A stretch of 64,000 nt of DNA from Undaria pinnatifida (Eukaryota; Sar; Phaeophyceae; Laminariales; Alariaceae), in assembly GCA_012845835.1 (NCBI GenBank), contig JABAKD010000027.1, forward strand, positions 62,001 to 126,000, read 5' to 3'. A program made the translations under genes and the position numbers. Below are positions 22,036 through 33,470 of this stretch, in pieces (the stretch's first letter is position 1; every line of letters starts with the position of its first letter). The notes under the pieces were generated by a model. It was given only the letters and a program-made list of their open reading frames with translations. It made no database searches and was not told the DNA's origin.

Positions 22036-22497
22036 CATACCAGTACAAAATGTGACCAAACGTAAAAAGGCAAGGAAGGGCAGTCATCGTCCAAGCAGCA
22101 GCAGCAGCAGACCCCTGATTCTCGCGGATCACAGCCCCTGCTGACAGACCCACCGCCCCAGGTGTGGGCTTGCTGCCGGAGGCGGCTCAGCTAGGCTGCT
22201 TGCCGGGGCTGGAGACTGCACAGATAGAAGATAGATATAGCAGTAGTAGTAGCTAGCTCGAGAGTTATCATACCAGTACGAAATGTGACCAAACGTAAAT
22301 AAGCGAGAAGAGCAGTCGTCGTCGAATCAGCAGCAGCAGCACAGCAGCAGCAGCAGCACCCTGGCAGCAGCAAGCACCAGCAGCGGACGACGCATCCTCG
22401 CGGATCGCAGCCCCTGCTGACAGATCTACCGCCCCAGTTGTGGGCTTGCTGCCGGAGGCGGTACAGCTAGGCTGCTTGCCGGGGCCGGAGATTGCAC
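22036..22497. repeat. Tandem duplication inside hAT-like element 1
   Basis: Two copies, about 187 and 229 bp. Both go from CATACCAGTAC, ATGTGACCAAACGTAAA, through a CAGCAGCAG run and CTCGCGGATC.CAGCCCCTG, to CTTGCCGGGGC.GGAGA.TGCA. On the - strand the second copy opens with a small Ser/Ala-rich frame starting MSAISGPGKQ, which may be a decayed transposase start. Confidence 0.75.
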
Positions 22498-22530
22498 TCA
22501 AAACTTATAACTAGATCGCTCGTCGGGTCG

Positions 22531-22576
22531 ACCCGGTGGTCTAGCGGTACGGGTATGCCCATGCATGTGGGTTGCG
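22531..22576 (+). other. tRNA 5'-half-like sequence
   Basis: CCCGGTGGTCTAGCGGTACG followed by GGTATGCCCATGC and ATGTGGG looks like the acceptor, D-arm (box A) and part of the anticodon arm of a tRNA. No T-arm follows, so it is a fragment. Confidence 0.35.
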
Positions 22577-23107
22577 GTTTCTTTCCTATTTTTCGTGCGC
22601 ACACCACATGACATAATCATCAGCTGCAAACAATGCCGGTAAAAAACCCAGAGAACATGACACACTGGGAAAAGTACGAGGAACCAAGGACCAACCAACC
22701 GACCGAGGTATATACATGCTTTGACCCGTGACTTTTCGACTTTGACCCGTGAGAAAAGTCACGGGTCAAGTCGACCTGACCCGCATGAAACCCGCATCTC
22801 GCGGGTCACCCGAATTGTGGCGGGTCGGGTCGGGTCGGGTCCGAGAAGCATTTCGAAACCTCGCGGGTGGGGTCGGGTCGGGCCAGGAGGTTTTCAAAAT
22901 CTCGCGGGTCGGGTCGGGTCGGGTCAGGAGGTTTTCGAAATTTCGCGGGTCGGGTCGGGTCGGGTCAAGACGTCTCAAAATTCTCGCGGGTCGGGTCGGG
23001 TCGGGTCGGGTCAAGACGTCTCGAAATTTTCACGGGTCGGGTCAGGTGACCCGACCCGACCCGGCCCGACCCGCGAGATTTGACCCGACCCGTGAAAAGC
23101 CCTGCTC

Positions 23108-23590
23108 AGATCAGTCCGGCTATATATAGCCCAACAGCGCCGCGTAGCGCCGTGCGGTGCCGTGCCTTGCCCCTCGCTGCGGTGCTGTGTTGTGCTGTGC
23201 TGTGTGCTTTCTTTCGAACATAGAGCACTACCGGGTATAATACGTGTTGTTGTGTACTACTTTTCTTATTTTTTCTTTTTCTACGAGTACATGTATTTGA
23301 TCTTTCACGCCCCCTTGTTTTTTCCCCCACGCAAGTTACCCCCGTACTGCCGATCAGAACGTAACACCGGTAACAAAAGCGCACAGCACAGCTGAGCACA
23401 ATAGGGCAATTTGCTCTGCACAAGCAGCTCTTGGCCTTATAAAATCGCTGTCCGCACCAAATCATGGGCCCCTTCTTTCTGCCCCCTTTACATCTTTTTA
23501 TTAATAGTTGCTCTCTTCCTTGCCTTGCGCGAGCGTAGCGCGCAGTGTCAGCCGCCCGCGGAGCGGAGCCCTTGTGCACTTGTACCAGGT
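23108..23590 (-). repeat. Dispersed repeat family 2, - copy
   Basis: Inverted counterpart of 7915-8395. It directly abuts the right end of hAT-like element 1. Same landmarks: TATATAGC, GGTGCCGTGCC words, GTGCTTTCTTTCGAAC, GCGCGAGCGTAGCG and CCGCCCGCGGAGCGG. Confidence 0.55.
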
Positions 23591-23892
23591 ATCCGTTGCA
23601 CCTTTGCGACAGCAGTTGGTGAGCTAAAGCTTTATTTTTCCCCATCCGCCGGAGGATAAAAAAAAAAAAAAAAAAAAAGCAACTCTCCAAACTCCAAACC
23701 GGTGGGGCCTTTTTAGCTGTCAGCAGCTATCTACTGCCGTCTATTCGCTCTACCGACTGGTACTGGCACTGCAGTATGTAGTATATACTTGTACCAGGTA
23801 TCCGTTGCACCCTCGCGACAGCAACACTCCAAACTCCAAACCGGTGCGGCCTTTTTAGCTGTCAGCAGCTATCTACTGCTGTCTATTCGTAT
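23575..23892. repeat. Direct duplication
   Basis: CTTGTACCAGGTATCCGTTGCACC occurs at 23577 and 23787 in similar form. CTCCAAACTCCAAACCGGTG and the following 45 bp (GCCTTTTTAGCTGTCAGC) occur at 23684 and 23825. Together this is a duplication with a period of 141-210 bp. A poly-A run lies at 23658-23678. Confidence 0.7.
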
Positions 23893-24742
23893 TGCAGGTG
23901 ACCTGATCAACTTGTTTAGTGGAGGGGAACATTGGAAAATCGATTGAGCAGCAGTTGGATAAAACAGAAAAACGTGGAGGCACGACGTAATTGATCATGT
24001 AATCATCAGGCAATCATGTATGCTGGTGCTGCTACTGACTACTCGCATGTTGTCCACCGCCGTATTGATCAGTGATTGGTATTGGTTGGTGTTGGGTAAT
24101 CGAGGGAGGTGATCTTGTGTGGATTGACCTACCCATCGTACTCCCCTGTGAGCGCCCATTACGTTCGTAAATGCAAAGACCAGATTATTTTCATGTTATT
24201 ACAAAGCCAGTCCTTATAAATGAGACCTATGATATGTGAAAGCAGCAGGAACATGTCATCGTGAGACAGCTCTGAATATAGCCGTGTCTCTTTACGAAAC
24301 AGTCTCACCTTTGCAGGTTACCGGGTCCCTGTCAAACCTGGCATGAACCACGCCCCTTCACAGTCAGCAAGCACACCACCGTCCGTTACCCCGGCACGAC
24401 AGCCACGACAACAACAGCCGTTGCACGAAGCTTGAAGGGTAGATTGGACTTGAAATTGAAATTAAAAACTCGAGGAGTTCCGTGTATTTCTTGAAGGGTG
24501 TTTTTTCGCGAAACCGAACCGAGCCAAAAACAAGCATTCTCGCTCGCAGCCGGGGACCCCACAGCTGTTCACTCGGAAATTTCGTCTAGCAGGCCATCAT
24601 CAGCGCGGGTGCAACAGCAGCAGCTACAACAACACCTCTGAAAAAAAAATACCTGGCTGCTAGTTCCTTCGAGAGACGACATTCCCTTCACTTCACGAGT
24701 TGGGTTGCGGAAGCACGAGCAGGCTTTTGGCTTTGAAGAAAT
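23893..24742. other. Gene-free stretch
   Basis: No repeats or coding frames recognised. It lies upstream of the small two-exon candidate and could hold its promoter. Confidence 0.35.
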
Positions 24743-25041
24743 ATGGTGTTCAGGTTGGCGGCTAGCGCTTTCTTCTTTTCTCAAGCTTGGCGTAGCAGCT
24801 ACGGAATCCAGTGCTCCATGCTACAGACCAAGCGCATCTACTACACCCACGCTAGCTGCGAGGGGCAGCTGGCCTCGTCATGCTGGACGGTGAGACTCGT
24901 TATCATAGCTCCCATGGTCGGACACAGCTCGGTTTGGACACTATTCTCCAGACTGCCGCACTCGATGTACGATTCCTGTTGTACAATGCGTTCGCGTTGC
25001 CCAACACCGCCCAGTCCGGAAATATAAGTTGTGTATACTAA
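24743..25041 (+). CDS. Small two-exon gene candidate (unrecognised)
   Basis: Exon 1 (24743-24889) opens with ATG and encodes 49 residues. Its start, MVFRLAASAFFFSQAWRSS, is rich in Arg, Ser, Ala and aromatic residues, like a mitochondrial presequence or signal peptide. It ends at a good donor (ACG|GTGAGA). A 62-bp intron ends in TATTCTCCAG. Exon 2 (24952-25041) continues in phase for 29 residues (TAALDVRFLLYNAFALPNT...) to TAA. The protein would be 78 residues. I recognise no family. The intron is much shorter than those of the two large genes. It may be the 5' part of a longer gene, or a chance pair of splice sites. Confidence 0.35.
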
Positions 25042-25876
25042 TAGTGTGACAAACGAGACGTAAATCTACGATCGGAATGGCATGATACTGCTCCAGATCA
25101 GCTTTCGTTCAACTCCCCCTGCGCTCAATGGTTACCTGCTACCAGAGCTCCCAAGCTCCCCATAGGAAACACTGGGATGGCTGACGGCAACCCCACGAGT
25201 CGATGAGGGGTTCCTATTGGACAGGCTTGAGGGACTTACACTAAACACTAAACTGCCGGTTTATCCTTGAGGAGACGCGTATTCCCATTCGGCAAGTGGT
25301 TTTGTTCTTGGAAAGGAGACAAGCATTTTGCTCATGTAACGGTTGTTCACCCCTAGTTCAATAGCAATAACAACTTCTCGCGTCTTCTCGCGCCATCGTC
25401 TCAAGTTGTGTTTACCTCCTACTGGTACGTACGATATGTCTTACCAGTTTTGTTCTGTTAAGAACTACCCGAGGCAGAATACCCCTCACGAAGTTTTTGC
25501 ACCGCCCCACCCGAGTACGAGTGCCTGTCTACCAGGTACCTGCGATACTGGTAGCATTGCCCTCGTTCAGCTTTGTCGTATCGGGCAATTCAACCTACAG
25601 CAGTATTAATCGCTCGTTTCGCGTCAGCAGCTCCTGGAACGCACGGAACTATATTTCATGCTGCTATTAGAGTGCCGTCTAATACAATCATCAATAGTAC
25701 TCGTATTCGTACCTCTAGTAGTGTGTACGAGTACGTATGATTCACGATATGGCACGGAGTATGTTTTTGTTGGGCATCCCGGCTTCGCATTATTTGCCCC
25801 GGCTTCGCATTGATTGCCTCGTTGAGCCGAGCGATTCGACCTAAGATATCTATCGAGCATGGAGAGGAAGGAGGTC
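25042..25876. other. Gene-free stretch
   Basis: Short chance frames only. GGTACC-type words (ACCAGGTACCTGC, TACTGGTACGTACG) are scattered here as in many other intervals. Confidence 0.35.
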
Positions 25877-25989
<113 letters not shown>

Positions 25990-26227
25990 GCTGTTTTCGT
26001 TGTTTTCGTTGTTTGCTATTCTTCCATTATGATGGCCCATCAGCGACATATCGAGTACGTTACGCATGTTCTTGACGCTTCATACAAGTCGACACCCAGC
26101 ACTTCCAATGTGAGAACAACAAAAACCGATTGTTTATCGTGTTTATCGTGTTTATCGTATACTGCTGTATGGAGAGACACCAGGTAGTAAAAAAACAAAA
26201 TAAAGTAAAATAAAATAAAATAAAATA

Positions 26228-26312
26228 CCGGTACACTTGAGCTGTGAGATCGACCAAAAAGGACTTGATCAAAACTTCGAAACTCATCTTTGCAAGCTGC
26301 TTGTATCATACC
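26228..26312 (-). repeat. Dispersed family 1 end block, fragment (-)
   Basis: CACTTGAGCTGTGAGATCG ... AAACTCATCTTTGCAAGCTG: the end block only. Confidence 0.65.
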
Positions 26313-26447
26313 ATGCTGAGGCTGTTCTCAAATTAGTTTGTGTGTTCTTCACATTAAAGTCACCATGTTATCACCCATCACCCATCTCTATCCAGAACAG
26401 TGTCCGTGCCGATGCCTCCTAGAGAGGCGAGCTACGATCATATTATA

Positions 26448-26905
26448 AAAAATGAAAGCACACTCCAGCTGTGAGATCGAAGATTTCGTCGAAACTCATT
26501 GCAAGCTGTCTGTGATACTCCGATCGCGCGTATTACGAGTTGTGTGTCCTCATTAAGGATATAGGTCGGCGACTCCCCTTACAACTACAGTGTAGCTATC
26601 AGGGTCAACAGGGTGATATTAGTCAGTCTGTGCGCGCAAACTATAAAACCCGTTTCTGATGGGGACAAAATCTGACAGCTGTGGAGGGAAAGGTATCCGT
26701 TTATCAAGTGAATCCTGTAAGTCGAATAACCGGTGAGGGCGGGGCGGAGTTTTGAAGGACGTGGGGGGCTGGTTTTGATCAAAAGCGAGCGGGGTTGGAG
26801 GGGGGGGGGAATGGCGCGGGGGGGGGGGGGGGGGGGGGGCGGACGGGCGGGCAATTTGTGCGTGGAAGCTATAAATCCTTTTAAGGGGATAAATCTGACG
26901 GTTTG
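26448..26905 (-). repeat. Dispersed family 1 copy (-)
   Basis: Inverted copy, from the CTCCAGCTGTGAGATCG end block, through CGATCGCGCGTATTACG, GGATATAGGTCGGCG and the 200-bp submodule, to a poly-G tract (26801-26840) and the start of a second submodule. Confidence 0.75.
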
Positions 26906-27211
26906 GGGGAAATATATATATATATATATATTCTACTACTGCTGTGGTGACAAACTTCGAGACAAAAATAGACTGTGTGTGTGTGTTCTTCACATTAAAC
27001 CGTTCTTCTACTCGTCGACATCCAGCACACCCAGTGTCCGTACTGATTCTTCACCCTAGAAAGATCAGCTCTGTGGTCACAAGCTACGACACAGAGATAA
27101 TGCATCGTAATGCATTCGACAACGCAATGTCATGCCCTAGTACTGGGTACGACAGGCACAACATGCATACGTCAGCAACAGAAATACATTGGAAGAGAGA
27201 AATACGAAATA

Positions 27212-27300
27212 AACAAAAACAAAAACAAAAACAAAAACAAAATAAGAAAACAAATAAAAACAAAGACAAAAATAAAACAAAAAATGAAACAAACAAAATG
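27212..27300. repeat. (CAAAAA)n-like tract
   Basis: ACAAAAACAAAAACAAAAA units that decay to the right. Lys/Asn-rich or Phe/Leu-rich frames over it are artefacts. Confidence 0.9.
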
Positions 27301-27662
27301 AAGGGGAAATCGAAGAAACAACCCAACCGGGAAGGAGAGCCAAAGCTCGGAAAAGAAACATAATAAAATGAAATAAAATAAAGTAAAGTAAAACCAAAAT
27401 AAGATAATCCGAACACGAGCCAAAAACCTGGACACGGAAGGAGGGAACAAAGGGGAAAAAAATACCCCAGAAAAAGACGAAAAGTGCTATGTACCTGCTA
27501 GTCGGCCTGGTACCTTGCTACCCTGTCTGCCATCTCCTTCCTGCCTTCGTCCACCGCGGTCTCCCTTCTATTCCTCCTGTTGCCCCCCCTGCCCCCATTC
27601 CCTTGGACGGCTTTCCTTCTACTCCTCCTGTTTCCCCCCCTCCCCCCTTTGTGTTCTTCTCA

Positions 27663-28217
27663 TTAAGCCAAAATACCTGAGCAAAAAACTTGGTATCCAG
27701 CTGCACTGAATCTCGTGTTGCCGGGCCGTCGAGTTTCCTGCAGGCCAATGAAGTCACAGCCGAGTTGCTGGCCTTTCGCCAGTACACGCTCGTCATGCCC
27801 ATACCCGTTCTTCCCCTTTACGGCCAGGGTACGCACGTTGTAGGTCGCTACCGCCACAAGTGCCGCCTTCCGTCTCTTACGAGTCTCGCGTGCTGCTTTC
27901 TCAGCCAGCCGACGAGAGGCTCGTCCCCTCCTCCGTTTCTGTTTCTGTTGTTTCTTTTTTCTCTCTATTAATGTGATGATTGTGGCTCTCCGTTTCGTAG
28001 CCCGGTTCGCGCCTTGGTTTCCGCTGGCTGGGTGCAGCCGTCCCAGCCAACGCCGACACTCCCATCCTTCCTGTCGTGCATGCGTACCCACGCGGTGGCC
28101 AGCCTCTCCACTCCCCAAGCTGCCCACGCTGCGCTCTCTGCTGTGGTGATGTACCCGTCCTGCCCCGGGGATGAACTCCTCGGCGTCGGGGTTAAAAAGA
28201 AAACCCATCACCACCAC
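27663..28217 (-). pseudogene. LINE (non-LTR retrotransposon) fragment: start of the endonuclease ORF
   Basis: A 184-codon - strand frame. Residues about 75-115 are Lys/Arg-rich (KKKQQKQKRRRGRASRRL). From about residue 122 the frame matches the start of an apurinic-like endonuclease domain of a LINE: VATYNVRTL, then GCDFIGLQETRR, then GYQVFCSG. The N of YNVR and the E of LQE are catalytic-site residues in that family. The frame stops after about 60 residues of the domain. The rest of the endonuclease and all of the reverse transcriptase are absent, and C/T-rich unrelated DNA follows (27500-27660). Because a LINE normally loses its 5' end, loss of the 3' part means later deletion or rearrangement. 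Confidence 0.7.
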
Positions 28218-28425
28218 CCCACGCGGTCCTTAGAGTGAGCAGTTCACTAGCCAGACCGCGCAAGGTTCCCTCTCTACCCAGCCCGAGGCTCGATGCCCGT
28301 GTGACTGCCGCTAGACCGCTGCAGGTCCTCGCGGGCTTCCTCGGCCCACCCCAAGGACGGGGCAGGCCGAAGGAGAACGGCATTGCAATACAGTGCAAAT
28401 ATTCAGCAGCAGTTGTTTTCTCACA
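28218..28425 (-). mobile_element. Probable upstream part of the LINE fragment
   Basis: A second - strand frame, with a Gly/Pro/Arg-rich run (RPWGGPRKPART), leads into the endonuclease frame and is cut from it by a stop. It may be the 5' region of the same element. Confidence 0.35.
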
Positions 28426-28429
28426 TTAA

Positions 28430-29740
28430 CTCTTGTAAAAGAATCTAGAGTCCGTGGTCTCACAAAGGTGCTGGAGCCCGAGGAAGATCCGAAAAACCAA
28501 ATGAAATCAAAATTCGTCCGGGAATACTACGCTTTCCCGCCTAAACCGCACGATACGAAGAAGGGCGCACAAGGGAAAAGATCCAATGTGCAAACTGAAC
28601 CAGAAACTGAACTCACATGGCCGCGAGTATCCACTCAACTACAGCATAGAGTTCCCCCGTTCCCACAACTAACCAACTCGCGGCTACAAACTACAGCGGC
28701 TGGGCTGCCTGCACAGTACGAACCGCACGGTAATCGTGAGCACAGACGAACACGCATGCTGTCTGGAGTGCTGTCAGAGTGACGACCCGCGGGCATGCAG
28801 TGAAACAAGAGCAATCGAACCAAAAACCACAATATCAATGATCGCCCCGCCTTCCCGAGTTATCTGACAGGTTGCAGCGCAGCTACAACTCCCGTGCCTG
28901 AAAATTGAAAATTGCGGGGGGTCGTTCGTTCCCCATGAGGGGTAGACAACTCTTCTACAAATTTCAAACTTTACAAAAATCAGTGACGTGTTGTACTACT
29001 GCTTCGTAAAAAAACCGCGGAAAAAAGAGGATCGCTGCTCTCATGATGATGGTGTGCGTGCGGATCGTGGGTTTCCGTGTGCCATCCTCCTGCTGTGGTT
29101 CTCCATGGCCGCCTCATCGCCTTAGCTCACTCGGCCCGCTCCTTCGCACTTGCTCTCGTTGACACTCAATTCCAATCGGTTCCCCTTCTCCCCCGTCCCC
29201 AAAAACCAAAATGCTCCACGCAGCTTGCGGTGCTGATCTGAAAAACGAAAATTCTCGTTCAGGGAGAGTTCAATCCGCCTCTCCCCCGCCCGTCGACGGC
29301 CAGTCGCCCTCCTCCTTCGTCTCCGAAGCCGGCCTCCTGCCGCCGCAGTTCCCTCCACGCAAACCGAGACTGCGACGTAGCGTGGCTCGTGGTGGCGCCT
29401 AAGGTGGTGTGGCCATGCAATGAACCGCAAAGAACGCGGGCTAAAGAAGATGCAAGGCCAGCACACCACAGGCTATTTGCAGCCAAAAGGAAAAAACAAA
29501 ACACAGGGAAAGTAAAGCAAACGATACGGGTACGAAGTAAGAAAGAGAGAAAAACCAAGGGAAAATTATGGAAACAAGGATTGAAACAGGGCGGCACGAG
29601 AAAAATGAAAAATGCCCGACCGCCAGCCAGCCAACAGCAACCGAGCAGATGAAGCCATCCAACCAACGAAGCGCAGCAGCCAGCCAGCTCCAGCCGCCAG
29701 CCGGACGAAAGGGGTTTCACCCTAATTTGGTTGGTTGCGT
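28430..29740. other. Gene-free stretch
   Basis: Several frames of 60-150 codons overlap on both strands, none with recognisable domains. 28391-28790 (+) is the most protein-like (charged, Pro/Gln-rich) but has no splice or family support. Confidence 0.35.
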
Positions 29741-29745
29741 TTCAT

Positions 29746-29790
29746 TGGGTTAGGGTTAGGGTTAGGGTATAAAGTTTGTCAACCATTTTC
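29746..29790 (+). repeat. Interstitial TTAGGG run with GTCAACCATTTT flank
   Basis: GGGTTAGGGTTAGGGTTAGGG, then TATAAAGTTTGTCAACCATTTT. It shares its right flank with 1131-1190. Confidence 0.85.
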
Positions 29791-31095
29791 TCGAACAAGT
29801 GGCAAGGTACCCTCGCCAGCCGTGAGCCAACAAGTATTAATTGCGACAAAGCAGATGAAGCCATCCAACCGAGGTCGGGGGCAGCAACCATAATGGGTTT
29901 CAAATTTCCCTCACTGAGTAGGAGCATGCCGCATTGCCGCATGGTCTCATCACCTGCGCACTGCTTGTGATGACAGCAGCAGTGGTCAGCAGTGGTGCCC
30001 TCGCCCATACCGTCACCATCACCCCGTACCCGATACATGAAAACGAAGCTACTATTAATCTATTAAAATTATTGTAGTAATGTTATTAATTGTAAACAAT
30101 AAATCAAGCAAAAAACACAGCGGCAGCAAAGCAGATGACACCACTATTCATAGCACCACCCAGACGGCGTCGGGGCGGTACCCACCCAAACTGGGTTCCG
30201 AATACAATGAATACTATTAATAGTATCAATACTATCAATAGAGAGTTAGGAGCACTGCCGCCTGATCTGTTCTCTGCCTGCTGCACCTCAGACGTCGGTG
30301 TCCATGTCGACATCATCGCCTCCATAGCCGCCAAGGGTATCCAACAGGAGATAGAAAGGGCCTGGCAGAGGGAAAAAGCAAATAAATATATAGTCTACCA
30401 GGTAAACAAACAAATGAAGGATCGAAGAACGGCGCGAAAGGGATGGAACGGAAAAGGGGAATACCGGTTCAGCAAGAACAACCCGCATACCGGCGGTGGT
30501 AGTATCGTGGTATCGGTTGACACGGCAACCCCGAGGGGGGGTGGGGCAGGCAATCCAAACAACCGAAAACAGCGACAAGGAAAACAGCGACAAGGTAGTC
30601 GCTGTAACTTAAGGTTACGTAGACAAGATCTACCTACTAGCCGGCCTGTTGCTTTGCTACCCTGTCTGCCGCCTCCTTCTTGCCTTCAGCGGGGTCCCTA
30701 CTCCTCCCACCCCCCTTCCGGCCCTGTGCATCACGCAACCGGATGGCGCGACTTTGGGGGGCGCGGTACACCGCTGTACACCCCTATTCACCCCTATACA
30801 CCTTAGTTGGCTCATACACCCACAGGGGTAGTCGGGGTACATATCTTCTTCATCCCATTTACACTCCTTGCACTACTCTCGCTCTCCCCCCCTCCCTCCC
30901 AGTAGTAGCTCACATCTGGGGTCATATAGCGGGCCCTTCTTTCCCCCTCCCCACTACGGTACGTGCCTTCATTTTTATCGCGAGAAGAATTCAGCATTTT
31001 CTTCCCTCGTCGACCCGCGTCGAATCGCACCTACCCACGCTGCTCGGCGCTCTCAGCAGTTGATTCCTTTCCTTTTCTGCAAATAATGCCAAAAT
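29791..31095. other. Stretch with one long uncertain + frame
   Basis: A 223-codon + frame (30135-30806) has a protein-like middle (TSDVGVHVDIIASIAAKG, then charged residues). It begins and ends in low-complexity DNA (ATTAATAGT repeats at 30210, Pro-rich at 30700), and I recognise no domain. The phrase GCAGATGAAGCCATCCAACC occurs at 29645 and 29850. Confidence 0.3.
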
Positions 31096-31099
31096 CTCA

Positions 31100-31192
31100 C
31101 CACACGGTGGGAATCGAAGTCAAGGACCAACGCTAGTAGTATGCGAGGGTAACTAGTCGACTACCGGGGCGACCGGCTCCCATATATAGACA
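31100..31192 (-). mobile_element. tRNA-derived SINE family A, head only
   Basis: On the - strand: CCGGTCGCCCCGGTAGTCG, AGTTACCCTCGC (box-A side), then CTTGACTTCGATTCCCACC (box-B-like). It matches the heads at 35150 and 35459 in its first 40 bp. Confidence 0.55.
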
Positions 31193-31482
31193 GGTGAAAA
31201 AAATATCACCTATGTACCTTTCGAGCCATGCATGCAGTAGCTCCAATTTATGTGTATGGTCTTCAAGTTCCAAATAACCTCCCCGCCTCCTCCTTCACCG
31301 TCACCCCGACCATCGCCTAGACGTATGATATGATATAGCATCACGCCTACCATAAGCTCCTATACATTTATTATATTAGGAGTAGTAGTAGTAGTAACGC
31401 CGCTCCGTCTCGAAAGGGATGCGTGCGTGGTCAATGCTACGAATGCTATGATCAAATGACTAAGGCGAGCAACAAATGAGTA

Positions 31483-31850
31483 CGCCCCCCCCCCCCCCTC
31501 CTTAAGCCCTCCCCCTACCGCTTGTACGACTTGCAGGATTTACATGATGAACTGATGCATTCCACAGCCGTCAGATTTTGTCCTCCTCAAAAACAGGTTT
31601 TATAGCTTCCGTAAACGGATTGATAAACATCCCAATCACCCTGTTGACCCTATTAATAGTACAAGCTACACTGCTGTAGTAGTTATAACGGGAGTCGCCG
31701 ACCTATATCCTTATTAAGGACACGCGTCCAGTGTTTCGCGCGATCGGAGTATCACACACAGCTTGCAAAGATGAGCTTCGACGAATTCCGCGATCTCACA
31801 GCTGGAGTGTATTTTAGTTTTTCATACATATATATATATATATTGTTGAG
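31483..31850 (+). repeat. Dispersed family 1 copy (+)
   Basis: Poly-C (31486-31499), one submodule, CCTATATCCTTATTAAGG, CGCGCGATCGGAGTATC, then CTTGCAAAGATGAGCTTCG and TCTCACAGCTGGAGTG, followed by a (TA)n tail. Confidence 0.75.
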
Positions 31851-32049
31851 ATTCAATTTACCCCCCCCCCGCTCACACCTTTCACGCCACTCATACCATC
31901 GCCTAGATAGACCTACCATTATTTCTACTATCGCCCAACGGATACGAGTACACAGTTTAGCACCGCGCGTACAGTAAGCTTGAATACATGTGTACATTTG
32001 TGTACATTTATTTTTTTTCATTACACCTAAAATTGGTGTAACTCCACCG

Positions 32050-33205
32050 CCCCCCTCCTTTTCAACCCCCCGCCTTGAAGACCCCGCCTTCCCTCACCGG
32101 TTATACCACTTGCAGGATATACATGATAACCTGATGCATTCCTTCCACAGCCGTCAGTTTTGTCCTCCTCAAGAACGAGTTTTATGGTTTCCGCGCACAG
32201 ACTGCCTAACATTACCCTGTTGACCCTGATAGCTACACTGTAGTTCCAAGGGCAGTCGCCGACTTATATCCTCATTGAGGACACACCCAGTAATACGCGC
32301 GATTGGAGTATCACACACAGCTTGCAAAGATGAGTTTCTACGAAATCTTCGATCTCACAGCTGGAGCATATTTTTATTTGTTGTAATATATTATAAAAAA
32401 TGAAAATACACTCCAGCTGTGAGATCGAATATTTTGTCGAAACTCATTGTATTTGCAAGCTATGTGTGATACTCCGATCGCGCGTATTACGGCTTGTGTG
32501 TCCTTATCAAGGATATAGGTCGGCGACTCTTCTTGCAACTACAGTGTAGCTATCAGGGTCAACAGGGTGATGTTAGTCAGTCTGTGCGCGGACACTATGA
32601 AAAAAAACGTTTCTGAGGGGGACAAAATCTGACAGCTGTGGAAGGAAATGCATCCGTTTATCAAGTGAATCCTGTAAGTCGAATAACCGGTGAGGGGAGG
32701 GCGGAGTTTTGAAGGACGTGGGGGCCTGGTTTTGATCAAAAGGGAGCGGGGTTGGAGGGGGGGGGAAGGGGGGGGGGCGGACGGGCGGGCAATTTGTGCG
32801 TGGAAGCTATAAATCCTTCAAAGTTAAATCAGACGGTTTTGAAAAAAAAAAAAAAATTGCACCAGTTTATCATGGGGGGGTTGGGGCGGGAGTGGGGTTG
32901 GGGCGGGGGTGGGGTTGGGGCGGGGGTGGGGCGTGTGGGGCAGCTCAATCTGTGCGTGGAAACGATGCATTCTTTTAAGGGTATAACTGTGACGGTTTTG
33001 GAAAGAATGCATCAGTTTATCATGTATATCCTGTAAGCCGTACAATCAGCGAGTAGAGGGCGGAGTGTTCGAGGGGGTGGGATGATGTGGGGGAGTGGGG
33101 AGGTGGGGGCGGGGGGGGGGAGGGGGCGGGAAGGGAAGGGCTTAAGGTGGCATAGATGTCGGTGTTTGTTATACGTGTGGTGCTAGGTCTAGGCGATGGT
33201 ACGGG
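32050..33205. repeat. Two family 1 copies in head-to-head inverted arrangement
   Basis: A + copy (32050-32385) is followed at once by a - copy (32392-33205). Their end blocks (TCTCACAGCTGGAGCATA / TACACTCCAGCTGTGAGA) face each other across about 35 bp of AT. The - copy is the longer one and includes a doubled submodule and G-rich tracts. A transcript across the joint could form a long hairpin. Confidence 0.75.
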
Positions 33206-33361
33206 TGGTGGGGAAGGAGGGGGCGTTTGGGGTGGGAGGGGGGGAAAGCAGCGACATGGATGGCTCTAGAAAGATAATGAGGTGATATCCAGCGCGTGAA
33301 GTGTTTATTAATTTGGCGGATTTCGAGAGTTTTTTAGGAGGTTTAGGTCACATATAATATT

Positions 33362-33470
33362 CAAATACACTCCGGCTGTGAGATCAAAGATATGTACGTA
33401 GGGGCTTGTTATTCGCGTGGTGCTAGGTCTAGGCGATCGTGCAGGTGGTGGGAAAAGAGGGGGCGTTGGA
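33362..33470 (-). repeat. Dispersed family 1 fragment (-)
   Basis: CACTCCGGCTGTGAGATC, then GTGGTGCTAGGTCTAGGCG, both part of the family 1 unit. Confidence 0.6.

Larger units (their letters stand above)
21539..23104. mobile_element. hAT-like element 1 (GGGTC words), right part
   Basis: The element resumes after the retrotransposon. 21539-21670 and 22800-23095 are arrays of a 40-45 bp unit: GGGTCGGGTCGGGTC plus GTTTCAAAATCTCGCGG. The centre (21900-22700) is unlike the arrays and holds a tandem duplication (22036-22222 and 22269-22497). The right end reads CGGGTC..ACCCGTGAAAAGCCCTG. Plant and algal hAT elements often carry such subterminal word arrays, which bind the transposase. No clear 8-bp target duplication was found. 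Confidence 0.65.

Noticed and set aside
29746-29790. Chromosome end
   Set aside because: Only three telomere-like units, with unique DNA on both sides and a flank shared with another internal run.
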